Assembly: GCA_009702045.1 (NCBI GenBank)
Contig: WLIV01000002.1
Coordinates: forward strand, 62,001-126,000
DNA: 64,000 bases
Direction of reading: 5' to 3'
Origin: Actinomycetota bacterium
GTDB lineage: Bacteria > Actinomycetota > Acidimicrobiia > Acidimicrobiales > Ilumatobacteraceae
The notes under the pieces are model-generated. The model was not told the origin of the DNA and did no database searches. It saw only the letters and a list, made by a program, of their open reading frames with translations. Positions 44,034 to 54,155 of this stretch are shown here, in pieces. The stretch's first letter is position 1, and the number at the start of each line of letters is the position of its first letter. Both the position numbers and the translations under genes were made by a program.

Positions 44034-45562
44034 GCGGCGCGCACCCGAGAGGTGACCGACAGCCGCACACGCATTTGCAATGCCATCACCACGTGCTCGT
44101 CGAGTACCAGCTCGTCGGCGCGTGCCAGGTCGGCCAGGGTGCGGGCCACGCGACGGATGCGGTGATAGCCACGGCCAGTGAGCCGTTCGGCCTCCAGTTC
44201 CTCGCGTAACCGCACGCGGGCCGCAGGGTGCAGCGGCGCCAGTTCGTCGAGCAGCGATGGCGGGATGGATGCCGTGCTCATACCGATGCGCTCGACACTG
44301 CGCCGACGGGCCTCCGCCACTCGCCCGGCCACGACCGCCGTGGGCTCGCCGCCACCGGTGGCCAACAGGTCGTCGACCGCTGACCGGGCCACGCCCACAC
44401 GAAGATCGAAGCGGTCGAGCAATGGACCGGACAGCCGGCGCAGATACCGCAGCCGGGCCGCGTCGTCGCACTCGCAACTTCCCGGTTGCCCACCGCCGCA
44501 GGGGCACGGGTTGGTGGCGGCGATCAGCAGGAAGCGAGCCGGCAGGCTGGCCGACGCGCGAGCCCTGGCGAGACGGATGACCCCTTCCTCCAGCGGTTGT
44601 CGCAGACCATCGAGCACCGCTGGTGCGAACTCGCCCAACTCATCCAAAAACAATACTCCGCCATGCGCTAACGAGATTTCGCCCGGACGCAGCGACGTGC
44701 TGCCACCGCCCACGAGCGAGACCATCGAGCTGCTGTGGTGCGGCGCCCGGAACGGCGGCCGCACCACCAAGCCACCAGCTGGCAGGCGCACACCAGCGGC
44801 CGAGTGCACCATCGTGGCCTCCAGCGAGGTGGCCCGGGAGAGCTCGGGCAGCAACCCACCCAGTCGCTGGGCGAGCATCGTCTTGCCCGACCCTGGTGGG
44901 CCGACGAGCAGCAGATGGTGTCCGCCCGCTGCAGCGACCTCCAGTGCTAACCGGGCCGTCGGCTGACCGCGCACATCGGCAAGGTCGGGCGGTGGCTCCT
45001 CGTAGTCGCACAGCTCACCATCGGGCGGATCGGGCCACGGCGACTCGCCGTTGAGCGCGTGCACTACCTCGTACAAGCAGCGGGCAACCCGCACACCCTC
45101 CCCTACCACACCCTGCGCCTCGCGGAAGCTGCCAACCGGCACCACTGGCCGCACCACGCCGGGGTCGATCGCCGGGCACATCGCGGCAACCATCGGTGCC
45201 ACCCCGCTCACACTGCGCAGGCTGCCATCGAGACCGAGTTCACCCACAAACCCCATCCCTTCGAGGGACGCGAGATCCACCTGCTCGCTTGCCGCCAGAA
45301 AGCCGATAGCGATGGCCAGATCGAGGCCAGAACCGCCTTTGCGTTGGCTGCTAGGAGCAAGATTGACGGTGACCCGGCACGACGGCCAGCGCAACCCGCT
45401 GGACAACACTGCGGCACGCACCCGGTCGCGCGACTCGCGACATGCTTCGTCGGGCAGACCCACGATCTGGAACGCAGGTAACCCCGTGGACACGTGAACT
45501 TCCACGGTGACCGGGCGACCTTCGACACCGAACACCGTGGCAGAACGAACTGCGGCGAGCAT
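44030..45562 (-). CDS. comM: YifB/ComM family Mg-chelatase-like AAA+ ATPase
   Basis: 510 aa. An N-terminal Lon-protease-like domain (VEVHVSTGLPAFQIVGLPDEACRESRDRV) precedes AAA+ motifs GPPGSGKTMLAQRLGGLLP (Walker A) and GGVLFLDELGEF (Walker B), ATNPCPCGG and a C-terminal Mg-chelatase domain. ComM promotes branch migration during transformation. It has a real GGAGGTGG ribosome site (45569-45576). The yraN/rnhB genes often upstream are missing. Confidence 0.93.
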   Translation of the reverse strand: MLAAVRSATVFGVEGRPVTVEVHVSTGLPAFQIVGLPDEACRESRDRVRAAVLSSGLRWPSCRVTVNLAPSSQRKGGSGLDLAIAIGFLAASEQVDLASLEGMGFVGELGLDGSLRSVSGVAPMVAAMCPAIDPGVVRPVVPVGSFREAQGVVGEGVRVARCLYEVVHALNGESPWPDPPDGELCDYEEPPPDLADVRGQPTARLALEVAAAGGHHLLLVGPPGSGKTMLAQRLGGLLPELSRATSLEATMVHSAAGVRLPAGGLVVRPPFRAPHHSSSMVSLVGGGSTSLRPGEISLAHGGVLFLDELGEFAPAVLDGLRQPLEEGVIRLARARASASLPARFLLIAATNPCPCGGGQPGSCECDDAARLRYLRRLSGPLLDRFDLRVGVARSAVDDLLATGGGEPTAVVAGRVAEARRRSVERIGMSTASIPPSLLDELAPLHPAARVRLREELEAERLTGRGYHRIRRVARTLADLARADELVLDEHVVMALQMRVRLSVTSRVRAA

Positions 45563-45682
45563 GACACGCCACCTCCGACGAACTCAGCAGCGCACGACGC
45601 GCCAGCGGACGAGGGAGGGAACGGCAGCCGGTTCCCCAACGGGTTGCAGCGGAACATATCGGGTCACACCCGGATCACCACT

Positions 45683-45702
45683 CCGCGAACTCGGATTCGC
45701 GG
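45683..45702. other. Short hairpin in the comM/lipoprotein divergent gap
   Basis: CCGCGAA (45683-45689), loop CTCGGA, TTCGCGG (45696-45702). The 180-base gap between divergent comM and the lipoprotein gene otherwise shows no gene. It could be an operator or a leader structure. Confidence 0.3.
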
Positions 45703-45742
45703 GTGCCGCCGATCGGCAGCGATCAGCTGAGAGAATCACCCG

Positions 45743-46165
45743 GTGAATCCGCCGGCCCGCCTCCTTGCGCGCGTCACCGCGCTGGGGCTGGCACTCAGTC
45801 TCGGTCCGGTGCTGGCCGCCTGCGGTGGGGACGCGGCCCAGCGCACCGAAGCCCACTACTGCACGGTGGTGGGCGAGCACCTCGTCGACCTCAGCCAGCC
45901 CACGATCTCCACCCCGGCGGACGTGAAGCGCGTGTTGAATGCCTGGAAGGCTGTCTCGGCCACCGCCCCGCTCGCGGTGCAGCCCGAATGGGAAGCCGTG
46001 ATCCGCAGCATGGAGACCGCCGCCACCGTCGACCCGAACGACCCCGCGTCCGTGCAGAAGGTCGCCGATACAGCCCGCTCCAGCGAACAGGCTGCCAACC
46101 GTGTGCTCAACTACACCATGGAACGCTGCGGCGCCCAGATCGGCACACCGGCAGCAGCCCCCTGA
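45743..46165 (+). CDS. Small secreted lipoprotein
   Basis: 140 aa, not recognised. Signal peptide MNPPARLLARVTALGLALSL then lipobox LAACGG. The mature part is mostly helical with two cysteines (HYCTVVG, MERCGAQ) that may pair. GTG 45743 has GAGAAT 6 bases upstream, a weak -10. A Tat-exported protein gene follows 19 bases later. Confidence 0.7.
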   Translation: MNPPARLLARVTALGLALSLGPVLAACGGDAAQRTEAHYCTVVGEHLVDLSQPTISTPADVKRVLNAWKAVSATAPLAVQPEWEAVIRSMETAATVDPNDPASVQKVADTARSSEQAANRVLNYTMERCGAQIGTPAAAP

Positions 46166-46184
46166 CGCGTGAGGAACGGCGGAC

Positions 46185-47210
46185 ATGCAGGAACACGACG
46201 ACACCTCGGCCGAACCCGCCGACGCTTCATCGCGAACGAGTCGGCGCATGCTCATGTCCGCGTTCGGCGCAGCATTCGTCGGAGCAGCGGTGGCGACGCC
46301 GGAGCACGCAGACGCGGCGAGCGGAGCGATGCTCTACGGCACCACCAACGACGCCGGGGGATCAGACACCGTGCTGACCGAGAACTCTGACCTCGGCCAG
46401 ACACTCCGCGTGCAGAACACCGGCATTGGCGGCGCACTCGTCGCCGCCGGCGGCGTCAACGGGTGGGGTGCGGTCGCCAGCGGAAGAGGCGGCCTGTACG
46501 CCGACGGGCACGACTTCGGCGCCAGCGTGAACATTCCCGACTCCGCGGATCCTGTCAACGGGTACGCATTGCGGGCGTTCTCGAACGGGGCTGCGCCCGC
46601 CGTAGTCGCGACATGCGACCACGGCCCTGCGGTGCGCGCGTCCAGCGGCTCGCAACAGCCCCTGATACTCGAACCGAACATCCTTCAGGGCCAGAGCTCT
46701 CCCCCCGACACTGCCGCCGAGGCTGGAACCCTCTACATGGACCACCGCGGACGTCTGCTGCTCTGCGTCGCCAGCGGGCACCCGGGCACGTGGCGCATCA
46801 TCGGAGCGAACGCGTCAGCTGGATCGTGGTTTCCCCTCACGCCGGGGCGCGTGCACGACTCCCGCGCCGGAATCCGCATCGCCCCCAACCAGGTCACCAC
46901 CGTCTTCGTCGGCGACTCATACACGTCCAGCGGGGCGATCGACGTCTCCGGCTTCGTCCCGCTCGGTGCGACGGCGGTGTCCTTCAACCTCACCCTCACG
47001 CAGACGGTCGGCTCCGGCTATCTCGCGGTCCTCCCGGGCGATGTGTCCACATCCGCCACTTCCACCATCAACTGGTTCGCCACCGGGCAGACGTTCGCCA
47101 ACGCGTCGTTGTGCAAGCTCGACGCTCAGTTGAACCTGAACGTTCGCTGCGGCGGCCCGGCCGGCTCGGGCACCCACTTCATCGTGGATGTCACCGGCTA
47201 CTACATGTGA
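46185..47210 (+). CDS. Tat-exported protein with C-terminal GYY/GYF-type beta domain
   Basis: 341 aa. The twin-arginine signal is SRRMLM (residues 19-24) followed by a weak hydrophobic stretch, so export of a folded protein is likely. Residues 50-210 contain Gly/Ala-rich beta segments (GGALVAAGGVNGWGAVASG, GTLYMDHRGRLLLCVA) like phage-tail or pectate-type repeats. Residues 214-341 form the domain WFPLTPGRVHDSRAG... ending FIVDVTGYYM, also found three times in the sortase-fused protein at 57977-59764. Function unknown; an envelope or surface role is inferred. Confidence 0.75.
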   Translation: MQEHDDTSAEPADASSRTSRRMLMSAFGAAFVGAAVATPEHADAASGAMLYGTTNDAGGSDTVLTENSDLGQTLRVQNTGIGGALVAAGGVNGWGAVASGRGGLYADGHDFGASVNIPDSADPVNGYALRAFSNGAAPAVVATCDHGPAVRASSGSQQPLILEPNILQGQSSPPDTAAEAGTLYMDHRGRLLLCVASGHPGTWRIIGANASAGSWFPLTPGRVHDSRAGIRIAPNQVTTVFVGDSYTSSGAIDVSGFVPLGATAVSFNLTLTQTVGSGYLAVLPGDVSTSATSTINWFATGQTFANASLCKLDAQLNLNVRCGGPAGSGTHFIVDVTGYYM

Positions 47211-47213
47211 CGG

Positions 47214-47807
47214 TCAGACGATCTCGCCACGCTTGACGATGACCTTGTCGACCAGGCCGTAGGCCTTGGCGTCGTCGGCGGTGAACCAACGGTCGCGCTC
47301 GCTGTCGGCCTGGATCTTCTCCAGCGTCTGACCCGAGTGGTGAGCGATGAGCTCGGCCATGCGCCGCTTGGTATACGCGAGCTGCTCGGCCTGGATGGCG
47401 ATGTCGGTGGCCTGGCCACGAAGGCCGGCCAACGGCTGGTGCATCATGATGCGGGCGTTCGGCAGCGTGTAGCGCTTGCCGGTCGCGCCAGCGGTGAGCA
47501 GGAACTGGCCCATGCTGGCAGCCATACCCATGCACACGGTGGCGATATCGCAGCTGACGAACTGCATCGTGTCGTAGATCGCCATACCGGCAGTCACCGA
47601 ACCGCCGGGGCTGTTGATGTACAGCCAGATGTCGGCGTTGGGGTCTTCACCTTCGAGGTACAGCAGCTGCGCGCAGATCTGGTTGGCGATGTCGTCGTTG
47701 ACATCGGTACCGAGCATGACCACCCGGTTCTTGAGCAGGCGGTTGAACACGTCGAGCCGAGGATCCATGCCGGAGTCGAGCGCCATGGGACGAGTGGTGT
47801 CGGTCAT
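47214..47807 (-). CDS. clpP: ATP-dependent Clp protease proteolytic subunit
   Basis: 197 aa. Catalytic triad Ser98 (GMAASMG), His123 (MMHQPLAG), Asp172 (ERDRWF). [19 protein letters not shown] is the oxyanion loop. It degrades proteins with ClpX/ClpC. ATG 47807 is preferred because TAGCGT (47816-47821) ends 8 bases upstream; an alternative GTG at 47834 would place that hexamer inside the gene. It is a lone clpP here; no clpX or second clpP is adjacent. Confidence 0.93.
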   Translation of the reverse strand: MTDTTRPMALDSGMDPRLDVFNRLLKNRVVMLGTDVNDDIANQICAQLLYLEGEDPNADIWLYINSPGGSVTAGMAIYDTMQFVSCDIATVCMGMAASMGQFLLTAGATGKRYTLPNARIMMHQPLAGLRGQATDIAIQAEQLAYTKRRMAELIAHHSGQTLEKIQADSERDRWFTADDAKAYGLVDKVIVKRGEIV

Positions 47808-47815
47808 GGGACGAA

Positions 47816-47825
47816 ACGCTATCGT
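47816..47825. promoter_or_regulatory. Overlapping divergent hexamers of clpP and carbonic anhydrase
   Basis: Minus-strand TAGCGT (47816-47821) precedes ATG 47807 by 8 bases. Plus-strand TATCGT (47820-47825) precedes ATG 47837 by 11 bases. They overlap by two bases in a 29-base gap. Confidence 0.4.
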
Positions 47826-47836
47826 GCCGTACACCT

Positions 47837-48343
47837 ATGACCGACGAGGGCTTCCGACCGAACACCGATGAATTGCTGCGACACAACGAGCAGTACGTCG
47901 AGCAGTTCTCCGACGGAGACCTCGCCCTGCGCCCACAGCGCCATCTGGCGATCGTGGCCTGTATGGACAGCCGCATGGACATCTTCCAGATGCTCGGACT
48001 GGGGCACGGTGAGGCGCACATCGTGCGCAACGCCGGCGGCGTCATCACCGACGATGTGATCCGCTCGCTGGTGCTCTCGCAGCGACTGCTGGGTACGCGA
48101 GAGATCATCCTCATCCACCACACGAACTGCGGGCTCCAGACCATCACCGAGGACGCCTTCAAGGCCGAGCTCGAGGCCGAGATCGGGATGAAGCCGTGGT
48201 GGTCGCTGGAGTGCTTCGTCGATCCGTACGCCGACACGCGCCAGAGCATCAACCGACTGCTGCACAGCCCGTTCATCCAGCACAAGGACCACATCCGCGG
48301 GTTCGTGTACGACGTGCACGACGGCCGCCTGCACGAGGTGTGA
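47837..48343 (+). CDS. Beta-class carbonic anhydrase
   Basis: 168 aa. Zinc ligands Cys42 (ACMDSRMD), His95 and Cys98 (HHTNCGL), with the Asp44/Arg46 dyad. VRNAGGVITDDVIRSL is the usual active-site loop. The size matches the short actinobacterial beta-CA group. It interconverts CO2 and bicarbonate. It is divergent from clpP; its TGA is two bases from the stop of the convergent HNH gene. Confidence 0.92.
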   Translation: MTDEGFRPNTDELLRHNEQYVEQFSDGDLALRPQRHLAIVACMDSRMDIFQMLGLGHGEAHIVRNAGGVITDDVIRSLVLSQRLLGTREIILIHHTNCGLQTITEDAFKAELEAEIGMKPWWSLECFVDPYADTRQSINRLLHSPFIQHKDHIRGFVYDVHDGRLHEV

Positions 48344-48345
48344 GT

Positions 48346-49740
48346 TCAGGTCAGCAGTTCACCGGCGCCCACTGACACGAGGCCGGGTGGGCCGCCCCGC
48401 CCGGCGTGTTCCGGGCCGGCGGTTCGTGGGAACCGCCATGGGTCGATCCAGGGCTGCTCGGAGAAGAGGCAGGTGAGCGCCATGTCGAGGTCGAGTCGGT
48501 CGCCGATCCACTGGCAGCGGCCGTCGTCCACGCCGCGACCGTGGGCGGCGACGTCGGAGTCGTTCCCCGTCGTCAGCGTTGGTGTGGGCCGGATGATCCG
48601 GCCATCGGGAAGGTGGAACTCGATGCCCTCGTCGGTGCCGACGGCGATCCAGCCTCCTTCGTGCAGAAGGTGATGGTGGTACCGACAGGTGAGCCCAAGG
48701 TTGACGGTGGAGTTCGTGCCTCCCTTCCCACGGTGCTGGAAGTGGTGGATCTCCGCCCGACCGCGACGGCCACAACCCGGCACCGTGCAACAGCGGTCGC
48801 GGGCCAGAATCAACCGACGAAGCCGACCGCGGATGACGCTGGCACGGGAGGAGATGCCGGACACCTCACCATTGCTCGCATGCAGGACGCGCTCCGCGTA
48901 CGCGTCGCACGACAGGCGCTCCGCGGTTGCCGGCGACACCGCCAACGGGGTGCCCACCGAGTCGCCGATGCCGTCGATCTCACACATTCCCTCGCCCACG
49001 TGGAGCTGTACCAGGAACCGCGGCGCGCTACTGAGCCGCTCGCCGTCCTCGGCGGCCACGGCGACCTCCGCCATCGCCACCGCTGCATCGGCGAGTCGCG
49101 CCTGGCGAGAGAGGATGTGCCCGTCGACGTCGGGCGTGGGCGGTGCGGCGAAGGTCTCCACCGCCGAGAGGAACGCCACGCCGGGCTCAGTGGGCACCGT
49201 CATGGTGATGGTGATCGTGCCGTTGTCGTTGAGTCGATGCGTCAGCCCGCGCCCCGCCCATGCCGCACGGTCGTGGGCTGCGTGGTCGTGGGCACCGTCG
49301 GATTTCGGAGTGGCCCGCCGGTACGCCGCGACGATGCGTTCGACATGGTTCGTGGTGCCGGCCAACGCCATGTCGACCAGGCTGTGCTCGGTCTCGGCCA
49401 CGACCACACGAGTGATCGCCCGCACCTTCGAGTAAGACAGATGGCCGAGGCGCATCGCCGACGAGATGAGCGGGAACTGAGTGAGGGCCTGAGCGACCCG
49501 CACTTTGTCGCGAGCGGTACGCGCATCCAGCCCGACCTGCCACACCAGCCAATGGACACACGAGTTGCAGCCCCACAGCTCCCACCCGAGCCGCCGGTCG
49601 AACTCGGCCAGCTGCAGCAGCCAGGTGTGCTCGGCGGCCGTCAGGTTGGCGGCGCCTTGACACAACTCGGCCTCGAGCCGTTCGAGCGGCATGTCGGAGA
49701 GGTCGGGGATTTCATCGATGGTGTCGGTTGCAGTTCCCAT
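48346..49740 (-). CDS. DUF222 (13E12-type) protein with C-terminal HNH nuclease domain
   Basis: 464 aa. The helical DUF222 region covers residues about 20-300 (LAEFDRRLGWELWGCNSCVHWL, LSYSKVRAITRVV). The HNH domain follows: CTVPGCGRRGRAEIHHFQHRGKGG, NLGLTCRYHHHLLHEGGW, with paired cysteines. These proteins occur in multiple copies in Actinomycetota and may be mobile or self-spreading; nuclease activity here is inferred. Start choice is ATG 49740 or the in-frame ATG 49749; CAGAAT 7 bases before 49740 is a weak -10. Confidence 0.85.
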   Translation of the reverse strand: MGTATDTIDEIPDLSDMPLERLEAELCQGAANLTAAEHTWLLQLAEFDRRLGWELWGCNSCVHWLVWQVGLDARTARDKVRVAQALTQFPLISSAMRLGHLSYSKVRAITRVVVAETEHSLVDMALAGTTNHVERIVAAYRRATPKSDGAHDHAAHDRAAWAGRGLTHRLNDNGTITITMTVPTEPGVAFLSAVETFAAPPTPDVDGHILSRQARLADAAVAMAEVAVAAEDGERLSSAPRFLVQLHVGEGMCEIDGIGDSVGTPLAVSPATAERLSCDAYAERVLHASNGEVSGISSRASVIRGRLRRLILARDRCCTVPGCGRRGRAEIHHFQHRGKGGTNSTVNLGLTCRYHHHLLHEGGWIAVGTDEGIEFHLPDGRIIRPTPTLTTGNDSDVAAHGRGVDDGRCQWIGDRLDLDMALTCLFSEQPWIDPWRFPRTAGPEHAGRGGPPGLVSVGAGELLT

Positions 49741-49804
49741 GAACCGCATTCTGACGAAGGGGTGTTGCAGAGAAACTGGGTCCGGAGGCGGAGCGCTCAC
49801 GCAC

Positions 49805-51096
49805 TCATCGGCGAATGCCGCTGAACACGACCGCCACGCGTTCATCGGGTTGCACTGCGTCGTGCAGTCGCAGCAGACCGGCCAGACCGGCGGTGCCGGT
49901 AGCGCTGGCTTCGATGCCCGTGCTGGCGCACCCCAGCTCATTGGCTCGCAGCACATCGACCTCGGCCACCACCACGGGGGAACCGTCGCTACGGGACATG
50001 GCACCGAGCACCGGCAGCCAGTCGTAGGTCTCGTCGTCGAGAATGCCGTCTGCGGCGGAGTCGCCCACGAGCTCCCACGGCCACATGCACTCCGCCCAGT
50101 GATCGGCAGCGGCAGCCGCACCGCCGAACTGCTGCGATCGCTGCCAGGCCCGATCGAGCGGCGCGCACGACACGGTCTGCACCGCGTGCAGCCGAGGCAT
50201 CGAGCCGCCCATCGCCAGGCCGTCGGCGACGCACGCCGCAAAGGCACCGCCGCCCACCTGCACGAACACCCGGTCGAGTGGCAGACCAGCCAGCTGCGTG
50301 GCCATTTCCCAGCCAATGGTGCGACCACCGTCGAGGCACCACGCGTTCTCCGGACCCTGCACGCTGAACGGCACCGCGCCCGCCGAGACGGCTTCACGGA
50401 ACCGGTGCACGCACGGATCGCCCGGAGGGTCGCTGGCCAGCCGCGGGCACTCCACCACCTGCGCCCCCAACTCCCCCAGCCTTTTCGTCACGTGGGGATT
50501 CGCCGAGACGGGAACGAAGACATGGATCGGCCAGCCGACAGCGGCCGCAAGCGTGCTGGCGGCAATGGCAGCATTGCCGCACGAGGCGATGGCCAACGCC
50601 GGGCGTTCCGCCGTCGACGTCCACGGCGCCAGACCCGCTCGTTCCGCAGTGACGAGATGCAACAGGATGCTGAACAGGTGACGGGCCTTGTGGCTACCAC
50701 CCACGTTGTGTGTCTCGTCCTTCACCCATACTCCGCCCTCGGCGGCGAACCCGAGCGCGTCGCTGAGCGCGTCGGACCGCGCAAAGGGGGTCGTGACGAA
50801 ACCGTGGCCTTGCACCGCTGCCACGCGGTCATCGAGATCGGCCGCCAGTGCGGCACGCGCGGCATCGCTCAGGCCCGCGGCCGCAGCGAACCCATCCCAC
50901 GCGAGGAACCGGCGGAAGCCGAGGAACGGGTTGGCCTCGCTGCTGGAACGCAACGGCTCGACCCCCTGCTGCAACCGCAGTGCATGGCGACGATCGGCGG
51001 AGGTGGAGTTGGGGCAGCGCCACGAGAACGGCACCGAGATGTCGACCGTGGCGCCGCACACGCCGCACATCCAGCCGGTGACGAGCGGCGCGGACA

Positions 51097-51097
<1 letters not shown>
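49805..51097 (-). CDS. PLP-dependent fold-type-II enzyme, threonine-synthase-like, with N-terminal zinc ribbon
   Basis: 430 aa. GWMCGVCGATVDIS...RCPN gives at least three cysteines of a zinc ribbon, as in actinobacterial threonine synthases. The PLP lysine lies in KDETHNVGGSHKARH. IASCGNAAIAASTLAAAVG binds phosphate, and FVQVGGGAFAACVADG is the second glycine loop. It is not the housekeeping threonine synthase by context. ATG 51097 overlaps the upstream stop as TGATG, so it is coupled to the second PLP enzyme. The reaction is unknown. Confidence 0.8.
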
Positions 51098-52628
<1,531 letters not shown>

Positions 52629-52638
<10 letters not shown>

Positions 52639-53369
52639 GTTTGACATTTTGTCAAAGCGAGAGCCCTTTCGCGCCCATACCCCTTCACGAAGTAGTCGCT
52701 TTCGTAATCGCTAGGCTCCCACGCATCCCCGCCATCGCTGCCGATCTGTCCGGTGCCAAGCGCCGCATCATCGAGCGGCTCAAGCGCGCCGACACAGCAA
52801 CTGCGCCTGAACTGGCCGCCGAGTTCGGTCTCACCGACACTGCGATTCGCCAGCACCTCGAGGCGCTGGAGACCGCCGAACTCGTCGAGCGTGTCATCGC
52901 CCCCAGCACCGGTCGCGGCCGGCCGCCCGTGCACTGGCGTTTAGCAGCGTCGGCCAGTTCGTTGTTCGCCGACCGCCACAGCGACCTCACCGTCGAACTG
53001 ATCGCCAGCATCCGCAGCGCACTCGGCGAGGACGCGCTGCAACAAGTGGTCCGCACTCGCGCCGAGCGTCAGCTGGCGAACTACCAGAAGGTGCTCGCCG
53101 ACCTCCCCACCGTCACGGAGAAGGTGCACCGCATCGCCGAACTGCGCAGTGCCGAGGGCTACCTCGCGGAGGCCATCGACGGAGTCGGGGAGGTCACGCT
53201 CGTTGAGCATCACTGCCCCATCCGTGGTGCGGCCGACTCGTGTTCGGGTCTGTGCAGCGCCGAACTGGACCTGTTCCAGAAGGCCGTCGGCCCCGAGGCG
53301 ACCGTTGCGCGTGAGCAGCATCTGCTCGACGGCGGCCAACGCTGCGCCTACCGCATCACGCTGAAGTAA
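52629..53369 (+). CDS. SufR/DeoR-type winged-helix regulator with C-terminal Cys cluster
   Basis: 246 aa if read from ATG 52629. Residues 43-105 are a winged helix ([51 protein letters not shown]). The C-terminus has Cys196, 205, 209 and 239 (HHCPIRG, SCSGLC, QRCAYRI), the iron-sulfur/metal sensing pattern of SufR-like repressors. ATG 52629 puts the operator inside the coding region and adds 40 non-conserved residues. Starts at ATC 52725 (behind TAGGCT) or CTG 52746 would give the normal family length. I give the widest frame and flag the start as unresolved. Confidence 0.75.
52640..52656. promoter_or_regulatory. Perfect palindromic operator over the PLP-operon promoter
   Basis: TTTGACA, TTT, TGTCAAA: 7-base arms with a 3-base centre. 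It covers the minus-strand -10 candidate CAAAAT (52646-52651) and lies between the PLP operon and the divergent SufR-like gene. It is the strongest operator candidate in the window. Confidence 0.6.
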
Positions 53370-53372
53370 TCC

Positions 53373-54038
53373 TCAGACTCGCTGGAACTCCTCGGGCGCC
53401 AGCGTGCTGGGTCCGACATGCGCATCGAGCCAACCGGTGAGATCAGCTGCGTCCTGCCACACACCGATCAGCTTCGGCACCGCCTGCTTGGTGTGCATCC
53501 ACTTCGCCACCGGCCACTGCTTGCTGACGAACAACCCCTTGCGGCGCAACAGTTCGATACGCGGGTGGTCTCTGGCGAACCCACGTGGTGCGGTCTTCAA
53601 CGACGAGATTGAGCCCACGGTCAGACCCTTCTGCTCCGCCGCTCGCGCCAGCGCGACCAGCTCGTTACCCGTGGCCTCAGCATCGATTGCGGAGCGGAAC
53701 CGTTCGAGCTGATCACTACGCATGTCGTAGTAGCCCGCACCGGTCAACAATCCAGCGGCGTTGATCTGCACGTAGTACCAGGTGCCGCTCTCGCTCTCGC
53801 CTGCCGCCCCAGCGGCGTCCTTGTACGGCGTCTTGTCCTTGGCGAAGCGCACATCGCGATACGGCCGGAACATCTGCAGCGGGCCGTACTCGCCGATGGC
53901 TTCCACGAACTCCTCCACCGGCCGCTTCACCGCCTGTTCGTAGACCTGCTTGTTGGCCTGCCAGAACGGTCGCGAGTTGTCGGCCGAGAGCCGTTCATAG
54001 AAATCGAATGCCGCTGCCGGAAATCCGCTGAACGCCAT
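53373..54038 (-). CDS. DUF2461-family protein
   Basis: 221 aa. Family marks: FDFYERLSADNSRPFWQANKQVYEQ, PYRDVRFAKDKTPYKDAAGA, YYVQINAAGLLTGAGYYDM. Function is not known for the family. ATG 54038 has TAGAGT (54046-54051) 7 bases upstream. It is convergent with the SufR-like gene and divergent from the tRNA-like gene. Confidence 0.85.
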   Translation of the reverse strand: MAFSGFPAAAFDFYERLSADNSRPFWQANKQVYEQAVKRPVEEFVEAIGEYGPLQMFRPYRDVRFAKDKTPYKDAAGAAGESESGTWYYVQINAAGLLTGAGYYDMRSDQLERFRSAIDAEATGNELVALARAAEQKGLTVGSISSLKTAPRGFARDHPRIELLRRKGLFVSKQWPVAKWMHTKQAVPKLIGVWQDAADLTGWLDAHVGPSTLAPEEFQRV

Positions 54039-54045
54039 AGGAGCG

Positions 54046-54070
54046 ACTCTAGGCGCGGTGCCAGTAGCGT
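54046..54070. promoter_or_regulatory. Divergent -10 hexamers of the DUF2461 gene and the tRNA
   Basis: Minus-strand TAGAGT (54046-54051) serves ATG 54038. Plus-strand TAGCGT (54065-54070) ends 11 bases before the tRNA 5' end at 54082. Confidence 0.4.
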
Positions 54071-54081
54071 TTTGCTCCGTC

Positions 54082-54154
54082 GCCGACGTAGCCCAATGGC
54101 AGAGGCACGGCGTTTAGGGCGCCGTCAGTGAGAGTTCGAGTCTCTCCGTCGGCA
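54082..54154 (+). tRNA. tRNA with anticodon UAG (Leu-type) but short variable loop
   Basis: 73 nt. Acceptor GCCGACG (54082-54088) pairs perfectly with CGTCGGC (54147-54153). The D arm is GCC...GGC (54091-54106). Anticodon stem CGGCG/CGCCG surrounds loop TTTAGGG, giving UAG at 54115-54117. The variable loop is only TCAGT (54125-54129). The T stem is GAGAG/CTCTC with loop TTCGAGT. Discriminator A, no encoded CCA. UAG reads CUN leucine codons, but bacterial tRNA-Leu normally has a long variable arm, so identity is uncertain. ATG of the next gene begins at 54156. Confidence 0.8.
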
Positions 54155-54155
54155 C

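Noticed and set aside
45563-45742. yraN or other gene upstream of comM
   Set aside because: No open frame with family motifs; only a short hairpin is visible.
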